Positions 26,510-34,907 of a stretch of 64,000 nucleotides of DNA are shown one piece after another; position 1 is the first letter of the stretch, and each line of letters begins with the position of its first letter. A program made the translations under genes and the position numbers. The notes beneath the pieces were generated by a model. It made no database searches. It was given only the letters and a program-made list of their open reading frames with translations, and was not told where the DNA came from. Origin of the DNA: CAZUDO01 sp964618895 (GTDB lineage: Bacteria > Desulfobacterota > Binatia > DP-6); NCBI GenBank assembly GCA_964618895.1, contig CAZUDO010000056.1:158320-222319 (forward strand), in the 5' to 3' direction.

Positions 26510-27694
26510 ATGGCGCTCCCGGCCGAGGCGGTGCCGTCGCCGCTCGTTGCCCGGCTCGAACGGCTCGCTGCCGTCGACGCCGGGGTGACCCTGGTGCTCC
26601 CCGACGGGACGCCGGTCGGGGTGGGGGATTCCCCCAAGGTGGCGCGGGTCGTCTTCCACGATGCGGCGGCGCTCGACGCCCTGGTGCAGGGCGAGCACCT
26701 GGCGCTGGCGGAGGCCTATCTCGAGGGCCGCATCGACATCGACGGCTCGTTGCTCGAGGTCATGAAGGTGACCGAGCAGCTGACCCTCGACTCCGGGCCC
26801 ATCGAACGTGCGCGGCTTCTCCTGCGCCTGCTGGTGCGCAACCGGCTCGCCTACGATCGCGAGTCGATCGCCTTCCACTACGACCGCCCGCCGGAGTTCT
26901 TCCTGCCCTGGCTCGACCGCTGGCGGTGCTACTCGCACGGCCTCTACGCCCGGCTCGACGAGCCGATCGACGCCGCGATCGCGCGCAAGATGCAGGCGGC
27001 CATCGACGCCCTCGGACTCCGCCCCGGCATGGACGTGCTCGACATGGGGGGCGGCTGGGGCTGCTTCGTCGAGTACGCCGGACGCCAGGGCATCCGGGTG
27101 CACAGCATCACCATTTCGGAGCAGCAGCACCGGTTCGTCCAGGACCTGATCCGGCGCCATGCGCTGCCGTGCACGAGCGCGCTGGTCAACCTGTGGGTCT
27201 ACCGCCCGCCGCAGGCGTTCGATGGCGCGGTGTTCATGGGCACGTTCGAGCACAACCCGGAGTACGACCGCGTGGTCGGCATCCTTGGCCGTCATCTCCG
27301 GCCGGGCGCCCGCGTGTGGGCCGACTTCTGTGCGCAGCGCACCGACTTCACCTTCGGCCGCTTCATGAAGAAGTACATCTGGCCGGGCCCGATCCGCTAC
27401 GTCGACCCGGCGGCGTTGGTCGGCGCCTTCCTGCGCGGCGGCTTCAACGTGCACGAGCTGCGCGACGATACGCTGCACTACGCGTGCACGATCCGCGACT
27501 GGGGGGACGCGATGGAGGCGCACCGCAGCGAGCTCGCGGCCCGTTTCGGCGAGCCAGCCGTGCGCGCCTTCCTCCTCTTTCTGCGCGGCTCGCTGCACTT
27601 TCTGCAGACGAACCGCACGCAGGCGTATCACCTGGTGGCCGGACGCGACCCGAGTCCGCTGCCGACCGGCGCCATCCGCGTGACCGGGGCGTAG
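26510..27694 (+). CDS. Cyclopropane-fatty-acyl-phospholipid synthase family methyltransferase
   Basis: A 394-residue SAM-dependent enzyme. An N-terminal lipid-interaction domain (LALAEAYLEGRIDIDGSL) precedes the methyltransferase fold with the SAM loop VLDMGGGWGCFVEYAG. The first FHYDRPPEFF block matches the CFA-synthase YDxxxxFF region. Such enzymes add a methylene or methyl group across lipid double bonds at the membrane. ATG 26510 is chosen over a TTG 18 bases earlier that lies before the -10 element. The 3' end overlaps the convergent desaturase gene by 67 bases; both act on acyl chains. Confidence 0.9.
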   Translation: MALPAEAVPSPLVARLERLAAVDAGVTLVLPDGTPVGVGDSPKVARVVFHDAAALDALVQGEHLALAEAYLEGRIDIDGSLLEVMKVTEQLTLDSGPIERARLLLRLLVRNRLAYDRESIAFHYDRPPEFFLPWLDRWRCYSHGLYARLDEPIDAAIARKMQAAIDALGLRPGMDVLDMGGGWGCFVEYAGRQGIRVHSITISEQQHRFVQDLIRRHALPCTSALVNLWVYRPPQAFDGAVFMGTFEHNPEYDRVVGILGRHLRPGARVWADFCAQRTDFTFGRFMKKYIWPGPIRYVDPAALVGAFLRGGFNVHELRDDTLHYACTIRDWGDAMEAHRSELAARFGEPAVRAFLLFLRGSLHFLQTNRTQAYHLVAGRDPSPLPTGAIRVTGA

Positions 27695-28689
27695 GGCTCG
27701 TAGAAGACGCGGCTGCCGTCGGGCGGCACGACGTGGCACGAGCGCAGCACGTCGGCGAAGGCGCGCCAGATCGGCGTGCCCGGCCGCCGATAGGCCGGCC
27801 CCAGCACGCGGGCGAGCGCGACGCTCGCCTGGCGCAGCCGGTAGTGGGGGATGTGGGGGAAGAGATGATGCGGCACGTGCGTGCCGACGTGGTGGTGGAT
27901 GGCCTCGAACAGGCCATAGTGGCGGTCGACGGTGGCCAGCGCGCCGTGCAACGGTGTCCAGTCGGGATCACGGTACCAGGGCACGTCGGGGCTGGTGTGG
28001 TGCAGGATGGTGACCAGGTCGAGCCACACCGCGAACACGACGTACGGTGCCAGGTAGTAGCGGCAGACCGCGCCCGGTCCCCACCAGCAGGCGGCGCCCA
28101 CGAGGCCGGCAGCGAAAAGGCCGCAGAGCGCGATACTGGCGGTGACACGCCCCTGCTCGCGGCGCGGAAAGAGCGCACTCTGCGGATTGAAGTGCGAGCC
28201 CGCGCGTCCGGGGCTGCGGCGCAGCAGGTAGAACGGCAGGCCGAAGAGGAACAGCCGGAAGCGTAGCAGGCGTACATGCCAGGGCAGGGCCGCCACCTCC
28301 GCCCGCGTCAGCGGGAACCACGTCTCGTCGCGATCGACGTGGCCGGTACCGCGATGATGAAGCCGGTGGCTCAAGCGCCAGCCATGGTACGGGACCAGGA
28401 GCGGCGTGTGGGTGAGATGGCCGACCAGGGTGTTCAGCCAGCGATGGCGGGAGAACGCCCCATGGCCGCAGTCGTGTCCGATCAGGAAGAGGGCCCAGAA
28501 CAAGGTACCGAGTCCGAACCAGAGGACGGGCCACAGCCAGCCGAGCCCCCGGTCGGCGAGCGACACGCCGGCGGCGTAGAGCGCCCCGATGGCCGTCAGG
28601 TCGCGCGCAAGATGGGCCAGCGACCGCCCCGTCGACGGACGGAAGCAGCGGGGCGGGACGGCGGCGCGCAGCTCCTGGTACGAGGGCAC
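27628..28689 (-). CDS. Membrane fatty acid desaturase
   Basis: A 353-residue integral membrane di-iron enzyme. The three histidine boxes are clear: HDCGH, HRLHH, and HHHVGTHVPHH. Hydrophobic helices separate them. It should insert a double bond in membrane or CoA-linked acyl chains. GTG 28689 was chosen because an exact TTGACC, 17 bp, CTACAC promoter lies 9 bases upstream, and the longer frame is Arg-rich nonsense. The final codons run into the end of the convergent cyclopropane synthase gene. Confidence 0.9.
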   Translation of the reverse strand: MPSYQELRAAVPPRCFRPSTGRSLAHLARDLTAIGALYAAGVSLADRGLGWLWPVLWFGLGTLFWALFLIGHDCGHGAFSRHRWLNTLVGHLTHTPLLVPYHGWRLSHRLHHRGTGHVDRDETWFPLTRAEVAALPWHVRLLRFRLFLFGLPFYLLRRSPGRAGSHFNPQSALFPRREQGRVTASIALCGLFAAGLVGAACWWGPGAVCRYYLAPYVVFAVWLDLVTILHHTSPDVPWYRDPDWTPLHGALATVDRHYGLFEAIHHHVGTHVPHHLFPHIPHYRLRQASVALARVLGPAYRRPGTPIWRAFADVLRSCHVVPPDGSRVFYEPYAPVTRMAPVGSGLGSRPATR

Positions 28690-28698
28690 CGACGCGGA

Positions 28699-28727
28699 GT
28701 GTAGGTTCCGCGCGGGGCGGGGGTCAA
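28699..28727 (-). promoter_or_regulatory. Promoter of the desaturase gene
   Basis: Reading leftward: TTGACC (complement of 28722-28727), 17 bp, CTACAC (complement of 28699-28704), then 9 bp to the GTG at 28689. It fits the leaderless arrangement and supports that start. Confidence 0.5.
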
Positions 28728-28762
28728 CACGACCTGACCATCGACGTGAGCGAGGCGGTCTA

Positions 28763-29159
28763 TCAGCCTGACGCCGCCACGCTCCAGTCTTGGAGGGGAA
28801 GCCCGTCGATTCTCCGCATGTGCCGGAGGTTGGCCGTAACCAGCGTCGCGCGGAGCGCGACGGCGTGCGCGGCGATCGCCACGTCGAAGTCCTCGAGCCG
28901 TTCTCCCCGTCGCTCCAGAGACGCCTTGATCTCACCGAACGCCGCGCTGACCTCGTCGTCCCATGTAGCGTGCAGCAGCTCGGTTCGAAACAACTCGAAG
29001 CGTGCCGGCAAGGCCGTGCGTCGTCTGGAGGGACGCATGCGAGCGAGGCCGTATGCGATTTCCGCCATCGCGCCGGAGCGTACCCTTCAGCCGGGCGATC
29101 GCGCCAGCGTCGGCACGCATGAGCGCAGAGAGCGTGGTCGTGTCGAGCACGTAGGTCAC
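28763..29159 (-). pseudogene. VapC-type PIN-domain toxin, frameshifted
   Basis: The N-terminal PIN strand (TYVLDTTTLSALMRAD) starts at GTG 29159 and overlaps the antitoxin stop as GTGA. At about 29082-29084, in GGG on the coding strand, the frame must shift by one base to continue into AMAEIAYGLARM and the C-terminal LEDFDVAIAAHAVALRATLV with PIN acidic residues. Each half alone is too short to be a nuclease. Removing one G restores a normal ~131-residue VapC. This is either a genuine disabling indel or a sequencing error. Confidence 0.8.
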
Positions 29160-29410
29160 AGTGGCGACCGGCGTTTGCTCGTGCGGCGGGAGCGGACGGC
29201 CTCGAGCATCTGATCGACGGCGCGACGCGTTCCGGCGTCGTCCGATGGCCCGTCGAGTGCGCGTAGGAACTCCGGCGACCACCGGTCTTCGTCGTCCAGC
29301 GACTGCCGCAGCGTCTCGACCACGAAACGGTTGCGGCTCACGTTCCGTGCTCGTGCCCGCGTGTCGATTCGTTGGAGGAGATCCTGTGGGACGTGCATCG
29401 TCGTCGGCAT
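29156..29410 (-). CDS. VapB-like (ribbon-helix-helix) antitoxin
   Basis: An 84-residue protein. It opens with the strand TTMHVPQDLLQRIDTRA followed by ARNVSRNRFVVETLRQSL, a ribbon-helix-helix DNA-binding pattern. The acidic C-terminal half would wrap the toxin. It is the first gene of the pair and overlaps the PIN toxin start by four bases. It probably autoregulates the promoter immediately upstream. It may persist without a functional partner, because the toxin frame is broken. Confidence 0.8.
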   Translation of the reverse strand: MPTTMHVPQDLLQRIDTRARARNVSRNRFVVETLRQSLDDEDRWSPEFLRALDGPSDDAGTRRAVDQMLEAVRSRRTSKRRSPL

Positions 29411-29416
29411 GTCACC

Positions 29417-29445
29417 GAATACAGAGCGAAGATATCGCCGGTCAA
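29417..29445 (-). promoter_or_regulatory. Promoter of the VapBC-type locus
   Basis: Reading leftward: TTGACC (complement of 29440-29445), 17 bp, GTATTC (complement of 29417-29422), then 6 bp to ATG 29410. The -35 element overlaps the end of the M48 protease gene. Confidence 0.5.
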
Positions 29446-30677
29446 CCAGCCCGGTGCAATGCGTGCACGCGCGCCAGCACCGGCGGGTGCGAGTAGTGCA
29501 GGGCGACGTAGAGCGGGTGTGGCGTCAGGTTGGCCAGGCTGTCGGCCGACAGCCGCTTCAAGCCGCTCGCCAGCGGCGCACCGGTGCCGGTCGTGCGCGC
29601 CGCGAACGCGTCGGCGGCGTATTCGTGCGCCCGCGACAGGGCGTGTCCCAGGATCGACAGAGCGAGGTCGACGGGCGCGAACAGGAGCCCGAAGAAGACC
29701 AGGCCCGCGTGCACCGACGACGCCGGCACGCCGAACGCCTCGTAGAGTCCCTGGTGTGCCAGCGCGAGTGAGAGGCAGAACGACAGGGCACCCATCTGGA
29801 CGACGCCGAGCGCGAGGCCCACCTGCACGTGGCGGCGCTTCCAGTGCCCGATCTCGTGCGCCAGGACGGCCAGGACCTCGGCCGCATCCAGGGATTGCAG
29901 CAGGGTATCGAACAGCGCGATGCGTTTGTGGCGCCCGAAGCCGGTGAAGAAGGCGTTGGCCTTGGAGGAGCGGCGCGAGCCGTCGATCACGAACACGCCG
30001 TCGAGCGGGAAGGTGACCTGGCGGGCATAGGCCAGGATGGCGTCGCGTAGCGGCCCGTCGGCGAGCGGCGTGAAGCGGTTGAAGAGCGGCATGATCCACG
30101 TGGGCGCGACGAACTGTACGGCCACCAGGAAGACGACGCCTGCGCCCCAGCACCAGAGCCAGGCCTGCGCGCCGGTGCGTTCGAAGAACCACAGGATGGC
30201 GGCCAGGAGCGGTGTGCCGAGGGCCAGGGCGAGCAGCAGCCCCTTGGCCGCGTCGCTCCAGAACGTCGCCGGCGTGGTGCGGTTGAAGCCGAAGCGCGCC
30301 TCGATCACGAACGTCGACCACCAGCGCACGGGCAGGTGGAGGACGGTGCGGGCGAGGACGAGCGTCCCGATAAACAGGAGCCCCGTCGGGACCGGCCCCA
30401 GGCCGACGGTGCGCACGGCCGCGTCGAGCCAGGGAAAGCCGCCGGCCGCCCAGAAGCCGAGCAGCACGACCAGGTCCGCGGCCGCGACCGCGATGCCGAA
30501 GCGGGTGCGTACGCGCGTGTAGTCCTGCGAGCGACGATAGCGCGCGGCATCGTACACGTCGCGGAACTCGGGCGGCAGCTCCGGTCGGAGCGCGCGCAGG
30601 TTCAGCACGTCGGCCAGCGTGTCCAGGCAAAAACCCAGCACGAGCGCCGCGAGGACGACGACGGCGTAGGCGTTCAT
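29442..30677 (-). CDS. M48 family membrane metallopeptidase (Ste24/CAAX-protease-like)
   Basis: A 411-residue protein with several membrane helices, the zinc site HEIGH in VLAHEIGHWKRRHV, and a downstream Glu ligand in SRAHEYAADAF. The long N-terminal membrane part and the order of motifs fit Ste24-type M48A peptidases, which cleave membrane-associated substrates at the cytoplasmic face. ATG 30677 starts directly with a hydrophobic helix, and a TATAGG-like element lies a few bases upstream. It is divergent from the lipoprotein gene. Confidence 0.9.
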   Translation of the reverse strand: MNAYAVVVLAALVLGFCLDTLADVLNLRALRPELPPEFRDVYDAARYRRSQDYTRVRTRFGIAVAAADLVVLLGFWAAGGFPWLDAAVRTVGLGPVPTGLLFIGTLVLARTVLHLPVRWWSTFVIEARFGFNRTTPATFWSDAAKGLLLALALGTPLLAAILWFFERTGAQAWLWCWGAGVVFLVAVQFVAPTWIMPLFNRFTPLADGPLRDAILAYARQVTFPLDGVFVIDGSRRSSKANAFFTGFGRHKRIALFDTLLQSLDAAEVLAVLAHEIGHWKRRHVQVGLALGVVQMGALSFCLSLALAHQGLYEAFGVPASSVHAGLVFFGLLFAPVDLALSILGHALSRAHEYAADAFAARTTGTGAPLASGLKRLSADSLANLTPHPLYVALHYSHPPVLARVHALHRAG

Positions 30678-30739
30678 CCCGCGTCGCCTATAGCACGCGG
30701 CGGTTGACGGCGCCCCCCGGGCAGGTCATGGGCTTCGGG

Positions 30740-31000
30740 ATGCACGGGCGCGCACTGGCGGTCGGGGGCCTCCTTCTGGCGATGGCATGCGGGGGCGGGA
30801 ACACGCAGCCGTATCCCGCAGAGGTGGTCGGCAACTTCATGCGCGGCTGTACGGCACGGAGCGAACCGGCGACGTGTCAGTGCGCGCTCGACAAGCTGCA
30901 GGACCAGTTCAGCGTGGACCAGTTCAAGGGCTTCGAGGCGCGTATGAGCCAGGGCGAGGTGCCGCAGGAGATGGTCGACGCCGCGTCGTCATGCCGCTGA
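30740..31000 (+). CDS. Small lipoprotein of unknown function
   Basis: An 86-residue protein with a lipoprotein signal (LLLAMACGGG: lipobox followed by Cys near residue 16). The mature part is about 70 residues, has four further Cys (GCTARSEPATCQCALDKL and the end SSCR) and is helical. I recognise no named family. ATG 30740 gives the shortest good signal peptide and sits 7 bases after the slot where a -10 element would fall behind TTGACG at 30704; ATG 30728 is the alternative. Confidence 0.7.
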   Translation: MHGRALAVGGLLLAMACGGGNTQPYPAEVVGNFMRGCTARSEPATCQCALDKLQDQFSVDQFKGFEARMSQGEVPQEMVDAASSCR

Positions 31001-31002
31001 GC

Positions 31003-31362
31003 CTACGGGCGGGGAATCAGCCGCGACCGCCGCAATGCCCGATCGCGCGTGACGAGCGGGAGGTTGTGGACGATGCTGGTGGCCGCGATCAGCTCGTCGG
31101 CGGGGTCGCTGCGCACGTCCAGTCGCGTGCTCGTACGCGCGATCTCGCGCGTCAGGGGCCAGACGTGCACGCGAGCGAGTGTGCGCACCACCTCGGCGTC
31201 GTCCAGGTCGACCTCGATCCGGCCGAGCTGCGCGAGTTTCGCGATCTCCCAGAGCACGATCGCGGAGATACTCCAGCGATCGTGCTGAAGGAGACGCGTC
31301 TCGGCTGGCAACAGGCGTCCGGCGACGGCATGCAACAGCACGTGGGTGTCAAGATTGAGCAT
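31003..31362 (-). CDS. PIN-domain toxin (VapC-like ribonuclease)
   Basis: A 119-residue PIN protein. It opens MLNLDTHVLLHAV with the first catalytic Asp, then SISAIVLWEIAKLAQLGRI, DPADELIAATS and LPLVTRDRALR with further acidic residues. PIN toxins are Mg-dependent RNases that usually cut tRNA or rRNA. Its start overlaps the upstream antitoxin by 14 bases. It ends two bases from the stop of the convergent lipoprotein gene. The frame is intact, unlike the pair at 28.8 kb. Confidence 0.88.
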   Translation of the reverse strand: MLNLDTHVLLHAVAGRLLPAETRLLQHDRWSISAIVLWEIAKLAQLGRIEVDLDDAEVVRTLARVHVWPLTREIARTSTRLDVRSDPADELIAATSIVHNLPLVTRDRALRRSRLIPRP

Positions 31363-31567
31363 TCCACGTGATCCCCGTGGACGTGATGTCACCTCGGATC
31401 TTCACCTTGCCGCGCAGCGACCCGATGAGGCTCGCGGAGTCGGTCCCCAGGGGGATCAGCTTCGCCACCGGTTTCCCGCGTTTCGTGATCACGATGCCGT
31501 CGGGATCGACGTTCTCGAGCAACGCGAGACACTGGGCCTTGAACTTGGCAGCGGCGATCTGGCGCAT
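31349..31567 (-). CDS. Phd/YefM-type antitoxin
   Basis: A 72-residue antitoxin. The N-terminal AAAKFKAQCLALLENVD and the GIVITKRGKPVAKLIPL strand are typical of the Phd/YefM DNA-binding fold. ATG 31567 is chosen over a TTG two codons earlier. It neutralises the downstream PIN toxin, with which it overlaps by 14 bases, and should repress the shared promoter. Confidence 0.88.
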   Translation of the reverse strand: MRQIAAAKFKAQCLALLENVDPDGIVITKRGKPVAKLIPLGTDSASLIGSLRGKVKIRGDITSTGITWNAQS

Positions 31568-31574
31568 GGTCAAT

Positions 31575-31603
31575 CGATAGCACTGGTCACTTCAAGTGTC
31601 CAT
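31575..31603 (-). promoter_or_regulatory. Promoter of the Phd-PIN locus
   Basis: Reading leftward: ATGGAC (complement of 31598-31603), 17 bp, CTATCG (complement of 31575-31580), then 7 bp to ATG 31567. The -35 is a weaker match than in the others. Confidence 0.35.
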
Positions 31604-31616
31604 ACGAGCGCGCCGA

Positions 31617-31940
31617 TCAGTGCGGCTGCGCCCCGGCGAGCCGGAAGTAGAGCGCCCGTTTCGTGCCGCAGGCGGTGCACGTGACATGGGCGACGCGGAG
31701 CCGGATGCCGCGCACGGTCTCGGCGGTGTGGGCGTCGAGCCGGAGCGTCGTGTCACAGAGCGGGCAAGGGGTCCTCTGCGCGATCACGTCGACGCGGGTC
31801 GGGGAGTCGATCTCGAGCGGCCGCTCCGGCGTGCCGCCGGGCTTCAAGCGCGCCAGCCGCTCGAGGTCCTGCACCAGCTTGGCATGCGCTCGTCCCCGCA
31901 GGCGTCGTGCCGCGCGCTCGGGAGGTTTGGACGCCGCCAT
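31617..31940 (-). CDS. Small zinc-ribbon-like protein
   Basis: A 107-residue protein. A basic helical N-terminus (ARRLRGRAHAKLVQDLERLA) precedes two Cys pairs, TPCPLCDTT and TCTACGTK, about 30 residues apart, which look like a zinc ribbon. I do not recognise the family. It begins eight bases after the phosphoglucomutase stop on the same strand, so it may be co-transcribed. A nucleic-acid or protein-binding role is inference. Confidence 0.7.
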   Translation of the reverse strand: MAASKPPERAARRLRGRAHAKLVQDLERLARLKPGGTPERPLEIDSPTRVDVIAQRTPCPLCDTTLRLDAHTAETVRGIRLRVAHVTCTACGTKRALYFRLAGAQPH

Positions 31941-31948
31941 GCCGGCCC

Positions 31949-33595
31949 TCAGCCCGCCCGCAGGGCGGCGGTGACGATCGCCTGCGCCTCGACCTGGATG
32001 CGGGTCAGGTGCTCCGCGCCGCGGAAGCTCTCGGCGTAGATCTTGTACACGTCCTCGGTGCCCGACGGGCGCGCCGCGAACCAGCCGTGGGCGGTCTCCA
32101 CCTTGAGGCCCCCGATGGCGGCGCCGTTGGCCGGCGCGTGCGTCCGCGTGGCGACGATGGGGTCGCCGGCCAGGGTGGTGGCGCGCACGGCCTGCGCGGA
32201 CAGCTTGCCCAGAACGGCCTTCTCATCCGGCGTGGCGGGAACGTCCTGACGCTCGTACACCGGGCGCCCGAAGCGCTCCTCCAGCTCCGCATACAGGCGC
32301 CCCGGGTCGGTGCCGGTCACGGCCGTGATCTCGGCCGCCAGGAGATCCAGGATGATGCCGTCCTTGTCGGTCGTCCACACCGTGCCGTCGTGGCGCAGGA
32401 ACGACGCCCCGGCGCTTTCCTCGCCGGCGAAACCGTACGAGCCGTCGCGGAGCCCGTCGACGAACCACTTGAACCCGACCGGCACCTCGCCGAGCGGCCG
32501 CCCGAGGTGCGCGGCGACGCGGTCGATCATCGCGCTCGACACCAGCGTCTTGCCGACGCCGGCGTCGGCGCGCCAGCCCGGGCGGTGCTGGAACAGGTAC
32601 CACACGGCGACCGCGAGGTAGTGGTTGGGGTTGAGCAGCCCGGCGCCCGGCGTGACGATGCCGTGGCGGTCCGAGTCGGCGTCGTTGCCGAAGGCGAGGT
32701 CGAAGTCGTCCTTCAGGCGGATGAGTCCCGCCATTGCCCACGGCGACGAGCAGTCCATGCGGATCTTGCCGTCCTTGTCGACGGGCATGAAGGCGAAGGT
32801 GGGGTCGACGTGGCGGTTGACGACCGTCAGGTCCAGGCCATAGGTGGCGGCGATCGGGTCCCAGAAGGGTAGGTTGGCGCCCCCGAGCGGGTCGACGCCG
32901 AGACGGAGCCCGGCGCCGGCGATCGCGTCCATATCGACCACGTGCCGGAGGTCGTCGACGTAGGGGCGCACGTAGTCATGCCGATGCGTGGTGGACGCGC
33001 GCCGCGCGGCAGCGAAGGGTATGCGTTTCACGCCCGCCACGCCGGCACGCAGCAGCTCGTTGGCGCGCGTCTCGATGCGGCGCGTGGTGTCGGTGTCGGC
33101 CGGGCCGCCGGCGGGCGGGTTGTACTTGAAGCCGCCGTCCTCGGGCGGATTGTGCGACGGCGTGATCACGACCCCGTCCGCGAGCCCCGTCGTGCGCCCG
33201 CGGTTGTAGGTGAGGATGGCGTGCGAGATGACGGGCGTCGGGGTGTAGCCGAGGCCGTCCTGGATCATCACCTCGACGCCGTGCGCCGCGAACACCTCCA
33301 GCGCGGTCGCCAGCGCCGGCTCGGAGAGCGCGTGCGTATCCTGGCCTACGTAGAGCGGTCCGGTGATGCCGGCGGCGTGGCGTAGCTCGACGATGGCCTG
33401 CGCGATGGCCAGGATGTGGCCTTCGTTGAACGACTGCCGGAGCGACGAGCCGCGATGGCCCGAGGTGCCGAAGGCGACCTGCTGCGCGGGGTCGTCCGGG
33501 TCGGGGCGGAGCGTATAGTAGGCGGTGACGAGCCGCGGGACGTTGACCAACAACTCCCGCGGCGCGGGCTTCCCGGCGAGGGGGTGGAGGGCCAT
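31949..33595 (-). CDS. pgm: Phosphoglucomutase, alpha-D-glucose phosphate-specific
   Basis: A 548-residue phosphohexomutase of full length. The phosphoserine loop reads AFGTSGHRGSS, the metal loop NDADSDRHG, the sugar-binding GEESAGASFLR, and the phosphate loop ARPSGTEDVYK. It interconverts glucose-1-phosphate and glucose-6-phosphate, linking glycolysis with glycogen and envelope sugar synthesis. ATG 33595 lies six bases after the P450 stop. The small zinc-ribbon gene follows. Confidence 0.95.
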   Translation of the reverse strand: MALHPLAGKPAPRELLVNVPRLVTAYYTLRPDPDDPAQQVAFGTSGHRGSSLRQSFNEGHILAIAQAIVELRHAAGITGPLYVGQDTHALSEPALATALEVFAAHGVEVMIQDGLGYTPTPVISHAILTYNRGRTTGLADGVVITPSHNPPEDGGFKYNPPAGGPADTDTTRRIETRANELLRAGVAGVKRIPFAAARRASTTHRHDYVRPYVDDLRHVVDMDAIAGAGLRLGVDPLGGANLPFWDPIAATYGLDLTVVNRHVDPTFAFMPVDKDGKIRMDCSSPWAMAGLIRLKDDFDLAFGNDADSDRHGIVTPGAGLLNPNHYLAVAVWYLFQHRPGWRADAGVGKTLVSSAMIDRVAAHLGRPLGEVPVGFKWFVDGLRDGSYGFAGEESAGASFLRHDGTVWTTDKDGIILDLLAAEITAVTGTDPGRLYAELEERFGRPVYERQDVPATPDEKAVLGKLSAQAVRATTLAGDPIVATRTHAPANGAAIGGLKVETAHGWFAARPSGTEDVYKIYAESFRGAEHLTRIQVEAQAIVTAALRAG

Positions 33596-33601
33596 CCGCC
33601 G

Positions 33602-34825
33602 TCACGCGCTGACGCGGACCGGCAAGCGCCCCGGCACCCGGAAGAGCGATGCGCCCCACTCGACGGTCTCCGACTCGAGGCCGATCCCGGGGAAGCGCCG
33701 CACCAGCCCGCCGATGGCGAGCTGCGCTTCGAGCCGCGCCAGGTGCGCGCCCAGGCAGTAGTGCGCCCCGCCGCCGAAGGCCAGGTGGTCGTTCGGCGTG
33801 CGTGTGATGTCGAAGCGGTCGGGGTCCGGGAAGACGGCCGGGTCGCGGTCGGCGGCAGCGAGCACCCCCCACACCATGGCGTTCTCGGGGATGACGGTGC
33901 CGCCGAAATCGGCGTCGGCGTGCAGCACGCGCACGGTGAGGATGATGGGGCCGTCCCAGCGCAGGCATTCCTCGACCGCGCTCGCGATCAGTTCCGGGCG
34001 CGCCCGCAGCAGGGCCAGCTGATCCGGGTGCAGCGCCAGCGCGCGCACGCCGTTGCCGATGAGGCCGATGGTGGTCTCGAAGCCGGCGATCAGGAGCCCG
34101 ATCGATTGCGAGATCAGCTCTTCGGTGTCGAGCCGGTCGCCCGCTTCCTCGGCGCGGATGAGCACGCTCAGGAGATCGTCGGTCAAGCGTGTGCGTCGCT
34201 CGGCAATGAGATCCTGGAAGTACGCCGCCAGCTGCATGCCGGCGGCAACCGCCTGCTGCACGACCTCGGCCGGCATGATCGGCGCCGCCAGGCCGAAGGT
34301 GGCCTGCGCCGTCCAGGTGGTGAAGCGCTCGCGGTCGGCCACCGGGACACCCATCATCTCGCAGATGACGGTGGACGGCACGGGGAGCGCGAGATCCGCG
34401 ATCACGTCCATCCGCCCGTCTCCGCGTGCGGCCACGCGGGCGAGGCAGTCGTCGACCACGCGCTCGACGCGCGGGCGCAGGCCGGCGATGGCGCGGGGGG
34501 TGAAGGCGTGGCTCACCAGGCGCCGCAGCCGCGTGTGCGTCGGCGGGTCCTGCTGCAGCATGAAGCGCCGCTGTCCGGCGAGCGCCTCGTCGACCCCGGG
34601 CAGGAGCCCGTCGGTGGTGCGCACGCCCGCGGGCACGTCGTGCAGCAGCCGGGTCACGTCGGCGTAGCGCGTCAGCCGCCAGAACCCGAGTGGCGTCTGG
34701 TTCACGGGATCGACGGTGCGCAGTCGGGCGAGCGCGGGGTAGGGATCGTTCCGGAAGGCGGGATCGAACGGATCGCACCCGCGCCACGGGTCGTCGGGAG
34801 GGATCACGGCGGGGTCTGCCGGCAT
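33602..34825 (-). CDS. Cytochrome P450
   Basis: A 407-residue soluble bacterial P450. It has the I-helix AGFETTIG, the K-helix ExxR in VEECLRWDG, and the haem-Cys loop FGGGAHYCLGAHLAR. It hydroxylates or otherwise oxidises an unknown substrate using an external ferredoxin system not encoded nearby. ATG 34825 is supported by a promoter six bases upstream; a longer frame to 34960 runs into the divergent methyltransferase. The neighbouring methyltransferase could act on its hydroxylated product. Confidence 0.93.
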   Translation of the reverse strand: MPADPAVIPPDDPWRGCDPFDPAFRNDPYPALARLRTVDPVNQTPLGFWRLTRYADVTRLLHDVPAGVRTTDGLLPGVDEALAGQRRFMLQQDPPTHTRLRRLVSHAFTPRAIAGLRPRVERVVDDCLARVAARGDGRMDVIADLALPVPSTVICEMMGVPVADRERFTTWTAQATFGLAAPIMPAEVVQQAVAAGMQLAAYFQDLIAERRTRLTDDLLSVLIRAEEAGDRLDTEELISQSIGLLIAGFETTIGLIGNGVRALALHPDQLALLRARPELIASAVEECLRWDGPIILTVRVLHADADFGGTVIPENAMVWGVLAAADRDPAVFPDPDRFDITRTPNDHLAFGGGAHYCLGAHLARLEAQLAIGGLVRRFPGIGLESETVEWGASLFRVPGRLPVRVSA

Positions 34826-34831
34826 GACTTC

Positions 34832-34860
34832 CTCTACCGCCCGTATCTGACCCGATGCAA
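34832..34860 (-). promoter_or_regulatory. Promoter of the P450 gene
   Basis: Reading leftward: TTGCAT (complement of 34855-34860), 17 bp, GTAGAG (complement of 34832-34837), then 6 bp to ATG 34825. A TTGACA (34871-34876) on the opposite strand could serve the divergent methyltransferase, but no convincing -10 follows it. Confidence 0.4.
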
Positions 34861-34907
34861 CCAGTCGCGGTTGACAGCCCGTGCACTTCGGGCGAAAGCG
34901 TGCCGCC

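Noticed and set aside
30704..30739. TTGACG as -35 of the small lipoprotein gene
   Set aside because: The spacing fits, but the -10 slot reads CATGGG, which does not match the CTA/GTA pattern, so it is not listed as a promoter.
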